64,000 bases of DNA from Geosiphon pyriformis (Eukaryota; Glomeromycota; Glomeromycetes; Archaeosporales; Geosiphonaceae): NCBI GenBank assembly GCA_016748015.1, contig JAAOMT010000222.1, positions 451,008 to 515,007 of the forward strand. The letters run 5' to 3'. A program made the translations under genes and the position numbers. Positions 49,201-59,573 of this stretch are shown one piece after another. Position 1 is the first letter of the stretch. The number at the start of each line of letters is the position of its first letter. The notes under the pieces are model-generated. The model searched no databases. It was given only the letters and a program-made list of their open reading frames with translations, and was not told the DNA's origin.

Positions 49201-50239
49201 TTTATATATATATTTTTTTTAATATTAAGCTTGAATAAAATCTTTTAAATTTTTTTTAAATAAATTTAAGTATTTTTTTTATTATAGCTTTGAAAATTTT
49301 AGTTTTTAGTTTTTTAAATTGTAAATTAGTTATTTTTTTTAATTGGTTTATTATTAATATTTTTATTATTAAATATAGTAATATTTTATTATATTTATAA
49401 AAAATTGTATATAGTCAATATATTATTTTTAAATAAGCTATTAAGTTATTTTTTTCAATAAAATATTTTATTTGTTGTATTATTTTTTTGTCAAATATTT
49501 TTTTAAATTTGTTAATATACAATATTTAAATATTTAGCTATTGTTTTAAGTAATAATAGTAATATACTTTTAAAAATTATTTTTTTTGACTTTTTTAATA
49601 ATTTTTTATTAATTTTTTAAATTGAATAATTGTTAATAAATTTTTGAAAGTTTTTTTACTTTTTAACAATTTTTTCTATATAATTATCTATTTGTATTCA
49701 TAATTTATACATAAATTGTTTTTTTAAGTGTTTTTATAATAAATTTTTTGACTATTAAATGTTATTTTTATGTTAAAATTTTTGTTTTTTATTAATTAAA
49801 ACAATTGTTAAGCAATTAAGTATATGTTATTTGTAATTTCTATTTTGTTGTTTGTTTTATAATATACTAATAATGTTTATTTATTTTTTTCAGTTTTGTA
49901 ATATGTTAATTTTAATAATAATGATTGGTTTTAAATCTTATAAAATCTTATCTAATTTAATTATTATTTTTTGTGTTTTTAATTATAATATACTGAATAT
50001 TAATAAAGTTATATAATATAAATTTAATTAATTATTATGTATTGTATTAATCAAAAATTTGTTTTTTAATCATAATTTGTATAATTTATTTCCAAATATT
50101 TTTTTAATATAAAATATTTTGTTTTATTTTAAGTTAAATTTTCTATTCTATTGTTTTTTATTAATACAAATAAGTTGATTAGTATATTTGTTAATAACAT
50201 AAAAAAAATTTATTGTTTCTTTAATTTTATAATTATAAC
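49201..50239 (-). other. AT-rich remnant, probably Gy-2-like on the minus strand
   Basis: Extremely T-rich on the plus strand. Read on the minus strand, 50200-50000 aligns loosely with Gy-2B 34880-35020 (an ACTAAAAAACAATGAAATAG-like block, then GATTAATTAAA-like sequence). The remainder is too decayed to place. No gene is visible. Confidence 0.38.
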
Positions 50240-50754
50240 CAGAACAAATAGTAAAAAATCTATATTTGATAAAAGTTTTTTCTTTACCTAATAATCATAA
50301 AAAACTGTCTTTGGTAGCTATTAAAACATTTTTCTCATTTTTAACTGGTTTTCCATTAGTTAAAGTTTTTTCAAAAAAACACATTTGGATTAGTCTTAAT
50401 ATTGTCTCTATCTTTTCAAAAAGCCCAAAATTTTTTAATAACAGATTAGTTAACAATCTGGTTTTCTTTTTATAGTTTTTATATTAGATGCTGTTAACAT
50501 TTCTTCTTCAAAAAAAATGATTAAAAAGACCAAAAGTTCAAAAAAGTGAAAACAATTGTTTGCTTCTGCTGTTGTTATATTGAACTTTTTTGTAGTTTTT
50601 AATAAAATCTTAAATAAAATCTCTGTTGCATTATTTAGCATATCATCTAAGATGGGCCAAGTTAACTACTAATTGTATTATTAATTATGGTGTTTTTCAG
50701 CAGATTATTACTGGTTTTAGAAGCAAAGCAATCATTTTTTGTAAAGTTATCTGT

Positions 50755-51606
50755 TGTTACAGGATGGTTTTCTTGTTATATTTAATTGCTGATATCCTGC
50801 TTTAATTGCAATCAGTCTTTCGTGAGTTCCTCAATTCTATTTGTGTGATAATGTCACTGTTATACTGAAGGCTTTCTTTTTACTGTTGTGATGTAAGTTA
50901 TTCTTTAATTTTTGATTGTTGTGTGTGTTTATGTACTCCTTCTCAGAGGCTGAACTGAAATCTACCCACTGTCTGGGGTCTTCTCTGAGGCTATCCTTGC
51001 AATTGCCTGATGTGTTTCTCTAATCTAGAAACACAGAATGTTAATGGTCTTTAGCACTTTTCTTATCAATTAGTAACAACATGAATAATCTTGATTAAGG
51101 ATTATTCTTCCAAGGGATTCAGTTAATGAATGATAATTTTATTCAATAAATAATACAAGTAAGTTTCTTAATACTTTGGGTTGTGATAGTTCCGTTTTAA
51201 ATATTCTTTTTCATTTCTTTTTGATTTTTAAAGGTTTTTTGGGATATTTAATTTGAAAGTATGATTTAAAGTGGAGTTTGTTGAATAAAATTGGATTTGT
51301 TGCTTGATAAGTTATGATTTTTTTTTTATTACTTGATTGATTATTTTCCAATATTAAAACTACTGTATATATACATGTTTGTAGTTCTACGAGAAAATAC
51401 TTTCTTTTTGATATTTCAACCTGGTGTTTGCTGCTATTACCAGTTGGTGTTGGCTGCTATTGTGAACTGGTGCTTGCCATTATCACGAGATGGTATTTGC
51501 TACTATGTTAATCATTACCTTTCTAAGATTATTACTGTGCTATATTATGATTGAATAGTTTGTATTATTTTTATGATTCTTTTTGCTAAATTCTTAAACC
51601 ATAACA
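50755..51606 (-). repeat. Gy-1 3' LTR
   Basis: 852 bp, plus-strand ends TGTTACAGG and CATAACA (TG...CA). It carries a 20-bp deletion near 51060 relative to the partner LTR. A TATATATA-type element lies near 51365. Confidence 0.9.
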
Positions 51607-51621
51607 TTATCCTTTCCTTTC
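51607..51621 (-). promoter_or_regulatory. Gy-1 polypurine tract
   Basis: The minus-strand sequence GAAAGGAAAGGATAA abuts the 3' LTR start TGTTATGG. A purine run at this position primes plus-strand DNA synthesis in LTR retrotransposons (established). Confidence 0.8.
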
Positions 51622-51706
51622 AAGATTGAGCTCCATCAAAATCGAAGTTAATTTCTTCATTAAATTCTAAGTTACTATAGTGGTTCAATACTGTGTTATT
51701 AATTTG

Positions 51707-52400
51707 TTATTGTAATTCTTGAAATTGCGAGTTGGTAAGTCGTCCAATACTGTTGGTTGTTATTATGTTCATGATTGGCTCCAACAATAATTTGTGACAG
51801 TTTTCAAATGCTTTGAAAATTCTGTAAACTGTTTTTGAATAGAATGTAGTGTTGGTTTTTCCAATGAAAGGTTCTAATAGTTGGATAGTTGTTTTGTCAA
51901 ACACTCTAGTTGAGTCTTTTGAATATAATGTTTGTATGTTTAAGTGCTTTCCTAGTTGATAATAACAGTAATTAATTGGAAATTTCGTTTTCAAGTTGCT
52001 AAATGTGTCTGGTGTTAATTCACTTATTTCTATTTCTTTCATTATTAATGTATTGCCCAATGCTATCTCTAATTTTTCAATAACTTTGCTAATAAATTTG
52101 TTGTTATATTTGGCAATATTATATGGTTCAAAATTATGTTCTTTTCTTGTTTTTGGATTTTCTATTGTTCTTTTTATGTATGTTATTTTGGAGCTATTAA
52201 CTGTGATTTCTAGATCAGATTTTAATTGTTGTAAGCTTTCAATTAATTGTTGAGTTATATTGTTGATGTTTTCTAGAATAAGTATCATTGTTTTAATTTT
52301 GACTGTTATTTTGGAATCTTTTGCATGCGTTTTTATGGTTGTTAAATCATTTTTGCTGTGATCTAAGATTAATTATCTTTTCGAATAATGTTCAATTAAA
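51707..52400 (-). pseudogene. Gy-1 pol C-terminal extension after integrase
   Basis: About 230 codons follow the integrase in the polyprotein frame and end in the terminal TAA at 51707. One stop (TAA near 52381, after VLIEHYSKR) separates it from the integrase. The last 193 codons, from ATG 52288, are fully open. The segment is helical and polar (NINNITQQLIESLQQLKSDL, then KFISKVIEKLEIALG) with no Cys motif and no domain I recognise. It could be a separate 3' ORF instead, but the shared frame favours a polyprotein tail. Confidence 0.65.
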
Positions 52401-52606
52401 ACTATTGGTTCTAAATCTTGTGGAATTTGTTCTGGTAGAATTAAAGATAATTGTGTTCCAATTCTGGGTGTTTTTGTTGTTATTACTGGTTTACTGTAAT
52501 AGAATTTCAGCCGGTTACTATGTGCTGCTTTTCTTAATATTTTATCATCTAGTCTTAGCTTGTATGCTCTATTTCCAAGTATTTCGTGAATATAAAATAG
52601 TTCATC

Positions 52607-53790
52607 TCACTTGTGATCAAATTTTCCACTCCACTGTTTTTCCATTTTTATACGATGCAACAATACTTTATCTCCAATTTTGTAGCTAATTATATTATCT
52701 GATAACTGGTTATTATGTCTCACTTTTTGTTGTTCTTGTGATTGTTCAATATTTTGTGCTGCTTTTCTTCTTTTATTTTCTAAAGTTCCCATTAATTCAT
52801 ATGTTCTTCTAAGTAGTGTTTCCTGGAATGTTGCTTCCGTAATAGTGTCACTTGGATAAGTTGGGATAGTAAGTTCAACTGGTAATGTGGCTTTTTTTTT
52901 CATAAACTAGTTCAAACGGTGTGAATTGTGTAGTATTTTGTTTTACTGTTCTATATGCTAGTAGTACTGCTAGTATGAACAAATCCTATTCTTTTTCATG
53001 TTCATTACTAATTTTCGCCAGTGATTCGCATAATGTGTGATTAAATTTTTCAACTAATCCATTTGTTTGAGGGTGGTATGGTGATGACAGTGGTCGCTTG
53101 ATTCCAAATTTTTGGCTAAGTTCTTTTAAGGTGCTGTTTACGAAGTGTGTGCCTTGATCTGATAGCAATTCTTGTGAACATCCATGTTGGCAAATTAAGT
53201 CTTCATGTACGAATTGAGCTATGGAAATAGCATCAGCTGTTTTAATAGCTCTAGCTTCTAGTCATTTGGTGAGATAGTCCATGGCTACTGCAATATAATG
53301 GTTGTTTCTTGTTGTTATTGGTAAGGGTCTAACTAAATCAATTCCGATTCTGTCAAATGGCTGTCCAACTTTTATTGGTCTTAATAATTCCATTGTTTTT
53401 GCTCCTTCTCTTCATTGGCATGGGTCACAATTTCTTATGTATTGGATTATGTCTGAACTCATTTTTGGCCAATAGTAACGGCTAGTTGCACATTGGATGA
53501 TTGCTGTTTTTCCAAAGTGGTCTGAATGAACATCTGAGTGCATGTTAAATAAGATAGTTTCTTTTTCATCCATGGTTATAACTTTTAATGGATTATCTGG
53601 ATTTTGTTGATTCCGGTAATAAAGTATGTGATTTTGAATGAAATAGTGTTTTGCTAATTTTTGGAGCTTAATTAACTCTTTTACTGGCATTTCTTCATCT
53701 ATTTGTAGTGTTTCCAAGTATTGGCTGAGATTTTTGTAAAAGTGGTTGTTCATTGTTGTTATGGCGGGTGGGTTGGTGATTTTTATGTGT
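52607..53790 (-). pseudogene. Gy-1 integrase
   Basis: An N-terminal zinc-binding HHCC domain (MHSDVHSDHFGKT, then CDPC) and the catalytic core follow RNase H. Core: IGIDLVRPL and AVAMDYLTK (Asp positions), LLSDQGTHFVN (second Asp) and PYHPQTNGLVEKFN (Glu), so the D,D,E triad is present. The C-terminal part has TPFELVYEKK and IGDKVLLHRIKMEKQWSGKF, a typical gypsy integrase end. Stops: TGA 53412-53414 and near 53263 (Trp positions), TAG 52986-52988 (Trp) and TGA 52607-52609 (Trp). The domain is in another frame than RNase H because of an extra CA near 53785; an extra A in the A9 run at 52892-52900 restores the first frame. Confidence 0.88.
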
Positions 53791-55240
53791 GTCTCATTCT
53801 TGACAAACAGTTGGCATTAGCATTTTTGGTACCTTCTTTGTATTTAATAATATAATTGTATGGTGCTAACGTTTGTGACCATCTGGCATATTTTCCTTTT
53901 AGCACTTTCTTGTTATTTAACCAGACCAGACCTCTATGATCTGTCGTAATCTCAAAAGGTTGGTACCATAAATATGTGTCAAAGTGAACACAACTCCAGA
54001 CTACTGCTAAGCATTCAAGTTCATGTGCTGCATAGTTTTGTTCTGCCGTACTGAGACTTCTGCTGGCATAAGCGATTACACGTTCTCTTCCATTATCATC
54101 TTTTTGTGACAGAATAGCTCCAAGTCCAGTTTCAGAGGCATCTGTGGCCAAACTGAATTTCTTGTTGAAATTCAGATAGATTATTATTGGTAATTCAATG
54201 AGCTTTTGTCTAAGGTACTCAAAAGCTTTTTGTTGTGCTTCAGTCCATTCAAACTTCACATTTTTAGATAGTAGGTAATTAAGGGGTTTGGTGATATTTG
54301 AAAAGTTTTCTACAAAGCGGCAGTAGTAAGATGTGAGTTCTAAAAAGCTTCTAACTTCTGAAACGTTTCAAGGTACTGGAAAATTTTTCACTTTGTCTAT
54401 TTTTGATGAATCTGGTTTTATTCCATCTTTTCCAACTACGTGTCCTAAAAATGCTAGCTCATTTTTCCCAAAGAAACATTTTTCTAGATTTAGTTTAAGT
54501 CCAGCATGTCTCAATCTCTCAAAAACTTGTTGTAAATGTTGGAGATGATCTGTGAATTTTGACGAGAAAACATTTGTATCATCCAAGTAGACAACAACAG
54601 ATTGCCACAGGATTCCGGAGTAAATTACGTCCATTAGTCTTTGGAATGTCACGGGAGTGTTTGTTAATCCAAATGACATTACATTGAACTCATAATTGCC
54701 ATTTTGTATTGTGAATGCTGTTTTATGCCTGTCTTTTGGGTCCATTTCCACTTGCCAGTACCCACTGGTCAAGTCCAGTGTAGAAAACCATTTTGCTCCT
54801 CCAAAAACGTCAAAGATTTTGTCAATTAACAGTATTGGATATGAGTCTTTGGTTGTTTTGCTGTTTAGTTTGTGATAGTCGATGCAAAATCTAATTTTTC
54901 CATTCTTTTTCCTTACTAAAACAACTGGTGAAGACCATGGGCTTATTGATGGTTGTATTATTCCTTTTTCCAACATGCTTTGGACTTCTTCTCTGATAAA
55001 ATTATGCTCCATTGGTGGGACACGGTAAGTGTGTTGTTTTTCAGGTCTGGCGTCTCCAGTGGAGATTTGGTGTTGAACCAAGTTGGTTCTTCCAAATTCG
55101 CCATTTCTTGAAAATATATCAGAGTATTTTAAAATTAATGCTTTTAATGGTCGCTGTTGGTCAGAATCCATTGTTCCAATGTTTAATTTGGCCAATTCTT
55201 CTGGCGTAAATTGATAGCATTCTAACGGTTGTTGTCAATT
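53783..55240 (-). pseudogene. Gy-1 reverse transcriptase and RNase H
   Basis: RT: WSSPVVLVRKKNGKIRFCID, FSTLDLTSGYWQVEMDPKDR (motif A), FNVMSFGLTNTPVTFQRLMD, VVYLDDTNVFS with YLDD at 54578-54589 intact, KLNLEKCFFGKNELAFLGHV. RNase H (54259-53783): LATDASETGLGAILSQ, ERVIAYASRSLSTAEQNYAA, ELECLAVVW, ITTDHRGLVWL, ending NANCLSRMRHT, with its Asp and Glu residues present. Stops lie at 54368-54370 (TGA after FPVP, probably Arg) and near 55238 (TGA, Trp). The enzyme core looks complete. Confidence 0.92.
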
Positions 55241-55249
55241 TATTGAAGT

Positions 55250-56095
55250 GAGTTCACAGTAGAGGGCGATTTCTGGGAAATTTAGAATTTTTTGTGGTGT
55301 TGACGCGTTTTCTAGCTCCATTCCAAGGTATCCAATAATAGTATCTTCTGGAATGTAGACGGGTTCTTCTGTGGTGTTTGTGATAGGAATTTTTATTCAT
55401 TGAGCTTTATCAGCTGGAATAAAAAGGTTAGTAAGTCTTATGAGAAACTGTTGGCAAGTTTCTGAGTAGGGCTCAAATATTAGGTCTTTTTCTTTAATTG
55501 TCCTTTTTATTCTTATTTCTGATTTTCCATATGGTAGAAGCGTGATGGACCGCTCATTTTTAATTACTTCACCTTTTTCCTCTATTGTTTCAGCGAAATT
55601 CGCTTCAATTCCTTTTTCTGTCAATCCGAAACCAAAAGTTCCTCTCATTGTTTGTAACAATTCCTCACGATTTTCCACTGGCACGAATTTCCCAATTTTT
55701 ACCAATGGTAGGAAAATTGCTTGTGCAATCTTTTCCTTAGATTCAATGGTATAAGGCTTTTTTGAATTGTTCTGTAGCAAAACCATCAAATTTCCAGTGT
55801 ATCCGGAGTTAATTACTCCTCCTTGAATGCTTATTCCTTTTTTCGCGAGGCTTGATCATGACGCCATTTGAACCATTATTCCTGGTGGAATTTCAACCGC
55901 TATTTTTAGGTCAATTTTGGTGATGCTCCTGGGTGGTAATGTTGTGGATTGGTCTTTCGGATAATGTAGATCGAATTCGGCGTCGGTTGGATGGACTCTT
56001 TCGGGTATTATTTCTAAGTGCCTGTTGTCAAAGTATCGGATGTCGGTCACCTGTTCTAGGTTGGTATAGGCTACAAATTTTTCTGACTCAGGACC
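55250..56095 (-). pseudogene. Gy-1 dUTPase domain and following linker
   Basis: dUTPase hydrolyses dUTP to dUMP and PPi, limiting uracil in the element's cDNA (known for retroviral dUTPases). The five motifs of the trimeric family occur in order between protease and RT: HPTDAEFDLHYP (I); MAS-stop-SSLAKKG (II), whose Arg is TGA at 55856-55858 (CGA to TGA); GGVINSGYTGNLMVLLQN (III); EKIAQAIFLPL (IV); MRGTFGFGLTEKG (V). Motif III has Gly where cellular enzymes usually have Asp, which may affect catalysis. It sits in the polyprotein frame; a linker (EPYSETCQQF, then VYIPEDTIIGYLG) leads to RT with a TGA (Trp) at 55397-55399. Gy-2B has the same domain in the same place. Confidence 0.85.
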
Positions 56096-56128
56096 ATCAG
56101 GTAAGTCTTGTTGATTTATTGATTGATT

Positions 56129-57045
56129 TTAAGACTGCTAATTCTCAATTTCCATTTTTCTTTCTAAGTCCCTTTCATCTTGACACTCTTCACAGCACTG
56201 ATTTTGGCACGGGATGAGACAGTTTTTGCAGAGGTAAGTGTTGATTTGGGCGAGGTATTGTTCTTGCTCTTGTCGAGTGGAGCATAGTTGTTGGTAGTAG
56301 TCCTGGAATTCGTCCACTGGGTCGAACATGTTGTAGCTGGCGACTTCGTCAGCTACTTCGGCTGACTCTTTTCAACGTCATATTTCTTTGGCGGTTCCTC
56401 CTCTTACTTTGGCTTGTGCGGTGTTGTACAACTCGTCCTTGTCATGTGGGTAGTGCTGTAGTCTTTTTAATGCTCTGTTGAATGCTGCTTTGAACGGTGT
56501 TCCTCCTCTTACCCAGTCACAGATGAGGATCGTGTATTGGCAAGTTGCGTCACACATTCTTTCTCTGCCTGGTAAGTCGTTCCAGTCGCACCCTCTTGGT
56601 AATGGTTCTCCACAAGCGAGGCACAGTTCCTTGTCCCATTTTCCATGTCTTTCTGGATAACCATATTTTTCTTTGTTACAACGGTTATAATAGTAGTGGG
56701 TGGGGTTTCTTAGGTCTTCGTCTGGTGCGCTGCACGCAGTTATAGATGAGAGTTTTTTCTTGCAAACCAAGCATTTTAGCTTTGGTCTGTGTTACTGGTG
56801 GTTTCTTCGTAAACTTACCTGGTTCCATTCGGATCTTTCTTCGCTGGTCCACGTTGGTACGGCTGGTAGTCCTGTTCTTTGGTCATCAGCCCAAGAAAGC
56901 TGATAGGTTTCAATGGCTGGTAGTGCTGGATTTTCCTCAAATTCGAAGATAGGTCTTTGGTTGGCGCTGGGTTTTTGGAAGTGGCCACAGGTGGCTGGAA
57001 TTTTGGCCTGGTGGCCATTATAATTGATCAGAAGCTCTTGGGTGG
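56129..57045 (-). pseudogene. Gy-1 Cys-rich module between protease and dUTPase
   Basis: About 300 codons in the polyprotein frame with no domain I can name. Paired cysteines suggest zinc binding: CLVCKKKL, CLACGEPLPRGCDW, CDATCQYTILICDW, and later CKNCLIPCQNQCCEECQ. Between them lies a helical part (FKAAFNRALKRLQHYPHDKD). Stops: TAA 56792-56794 (Gln), TGA 56378-56380 and 56372-56374 (both probably Trp, EIWRWKES), TAG 56138-56140 and TAA about 56129 (Gln). Its place between protease and dUTPase is unusual for Ty3/gypsy. A role in nucleic-acid binding is a guess. Confidence 0.7.
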
Positions 57046-57046
57046 T

Positions 57047-58612
57047 CTAGTCTAGGGTGGTGTTGGCTTTTGTTAGCCAGTCATTCCCTACTAACGCTTG
57101 ATATTGTGTAGCGTCCATTACTAATACTTTTGTAGGTATTACTATGTCATTAATTTCGAAAGGGAATGAGTCGATTTCGCCATGAGACAGCTTTGTACTT
57201 CCATCGGCTGTTATGATTTGGGACGTCGTGGCACAATCAACTTTGAAACCCAGTTGGTTTACTAGTTGAAGCGTTATGATGCTTCCAACAGATCTGCTGT
57301 CTAAGATAAGTTTGATTGGGGTATTGTTTACAGTGGCTTCCGTATACATAGCAGTGATTGGGCGTTTTTCGTCCAATGCTGCTCCACTGAACATAGCCTC
57401 ATTTTCCTCTAATTCAAAAGGAAAAATAGCTGCAAGGCTGCTATCTTCGGTAGCAACTGTTGGTGGTATTGTCTGGCTTAATTTGGAGGAATTCTTGGTT
57501 CTGTTTATGTTTCTACCGTCATTGTTTCCGATGATCAGGTTTTCCAGTATATTAAGGTAAGTTTGTTGATAATTTTGGTAGTTTGGATTGGTTTGCTGAT
57601 TGGTTCCGGCGCGGTTTAGATTTCTCTGGACCAACGCGTTCTGGTTCCACATGGGCTGATTTCGGGCCTCGGGATGCCAATTCGGGTTGGCTATCATGGG
57701 CTGTTGCTGGTAAGCTCCTTGATTTTGATACGTGGTGAGATATTGGCATGGTATTGGCATGTACTGGTTTCTGGGCATTTGGGGTGGCACATAGTAATTA
57801 TTATCGCGTGCTTCCTGTATCATTCGCGTTCGACATTGACTAATCAAATGTCCTACGCATTTGCAAAAATGACAGGCACGTGTTTCTGTTCTGAATTCCT
57901 GGGGTGACGAGCGATTATTTCGACTGTTGCTGACTTCCTGGCTGCGTCTTTGGAGTGGTTGGTATGTATTTTTTCTTGGATCCGGGATAAGGTAACTTTT
58001 TATTTTCTTAGAGAGTTCCTCCCCTAATTGCGTTACTCTTTTCTCTAATGTTTCTGTCTTATTTTCTTCCATTACCATGTTAACCATTTGACTATGGTTA
58101 GCTTCTTTCTTAGCTGATTCAAGGGCTCTGGTGAGTGTAACAGCTTCTGGTAAGGAATTAGGGTGGGCAGGGCGTACTCTTCCTAAAATGCTGCTTTTTA
58201 ATCCTCTAATAAACTGATTTAAAACCTGAGGATCAGTGTAGTATCCTTGTTCAATTGCTTCAATCTGACGGCGAATTCGATTGAATCGAGCAAGGTATTG
58301 GGTGACAGTTTCACCAGTATTTTGTTTAATAGTATTGAATTTGTTCTGTAGTTGGATTACGGCGTTTGGGTCACTAAAATACTCCAGGAGTGCATTTTTA
58401 AATTCGGCAAAGCTTGTGGGTTTTGTTTCCAGGCTTTGATACCACAAGTTGGCTGTGCCTTTCAGGAAGAAAGGTAATGTTTGAATTGCTCTTTGGTCAT
58501 TCCAGTTATTTGCTTGGATGGCTTTTTGTGCTTCTCTGAGCCATGTGTGCACGTCCGTTTCTTCTTCCTCTCCTGAGAAATCTGTTAGTCTTGCAATGTA
58601 TGGTGTGGTCAT
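57047..58612 (-). pseudogene. Gy-1 gag core and aspartic protease
   Basis: An open frame of 521 codons from ATG 58612-58610. Gag core: DVHTWLREAQKAIQANNW, FFLKGTANLWYQSLE, VTQYLARFNRIRRQIEAIE, NQFIRGLKSSILGRVRP, then the nucleocapsid knuckle CHFCKCVGHLISQC (C-x2-C-x4-H-x4-C). A Gln/Asn-rich linker leads to the retropepsin domain: TPIKLILDSRSVGSIITLQL, ITADGSTKL, IPTKVLVMDATQYQALVGND. The catalytic D-S-G reads D-S-R (GGA to AGA, 57296-57304 region), which should abolish activity. The frame stops at TAG 57047-57049, where LDW is expected (TGG to TAG), and continues into the Cys-rich module. Confidence 0.88.
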
Positions 58613-59515
58613 TTTGTTGCCGTTTTCTGCTGGTGGGTTTATTGCTCTAAGAGGAGGTGGGATGATATTTCCTTGAGCGTTCCTAAAGATGGCTTCCCTT
58701 ATATCCGGTTCTTCTTCTTGATCACGAGTTTCTTGGTTTCTGGACTGGCTGCTTGTTCCAGTGACTGGTCTTGTGATTGTTTTTTCGCTGGTCTCTTTTT
58801 CGGATTCCGATTCAGACTCCTCTTCACGGTTTTCAAACCCTGTTCTAAATTTTGGCTAAAAAAGAGGGTTTTGGAATAGTGATGAATATCCTCCTGTAAT
58901 TGGTATGTCTCCCCAGTTACATTGTTTAATTTTATTAGTATAACTAGGAGTTCTTGGCGTTTGTGAAGTTGATGTTGATGATGATGCAGCTCCTAATGAA
59001 ATTTGTATTTTATTTTCTGGTGAAAAATGGTATGATTTATCTTCTGGTGAATAAATACGTTGTTTCTTTATTGATTGAGTGACAGTTTTCTTTGGTGTTT
59101 GAGCTGGTGTTCCTAGTTTTTGCTGGTTACTTTCCTGATTAGTTTCTAAATTTTCTTTGGTTTTGTTGGCACGTTCCCTAGTGTTTTCTGTGGATATTGG
59201 AAAATTTTTGTTGGCGTATTGCTCAATTTCTCGATGGATTTTGACAATAGTTGCAGCTATTACTGCTACTTTTTTTGTAGTGTATTGTGATAATTCTCTA
59301 TACAATCCAAGTTTTGTGTCATGTGATTCTTCTTCCTTTCCTATATGATAATTTATTCTGGCGTTAATATAATAAGTGAGAACAGATTCTGCTGGACAAC
59401 ATCCTTCTGGTAATCCAAGATCACTTTGATTTTGTGTGTAAATAGCACGGCAGAATTCAAGAACAGTAAGATTAGGGGTTTTTGTCGCCACTTTTGTCTT
59501 TTCCTTTTTAGCAAT
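58613..59515 (-). pseudogene. Gy-1 N-terminal gag region
   Basis: In frame with the gag core; 211 codons from 59491 to a TAG at 58856-58858 (NPLF-stop-PKFR, Gln to stop), then open to the ATG at 58612. The frame opens near 59515 but has no ATG at all; the codon listed as first, 59491-59489, is GTG. The protein (LTVLEFCRAIYTQ, LGLPEGCCPAESVLTYYINA, then RINYHIG, a basic/polar middle, TPKKTVTQSIKKQ) has no domain I can name. Either the start ATG is mutated or translation begins at 58612 and this is a remnant leader ORF. Confidence 0.65.
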
Positions 59516-59554
59516 GAATTATTGCTAATTATTATTTTCTTTTTGATTTTCTTT

Positions 59555-59571
59555 CCTCGTAGGGTTCACCA
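59555..59571 (-). promoter_or_regulatory. Gy-1 primer-binding site
   Basis: Two bases inside the 5' LTR the minus strand reads TGGTGAACCCTACGAGG. TGG at this distance is the hallmark of a site pairing with the CCA end of a tRNA. Gy-3 has TGGTGCTC at the same spacing. I could not identify the tRNA. Confidence 0.7.
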
Positions 59572-59573
59572 AA

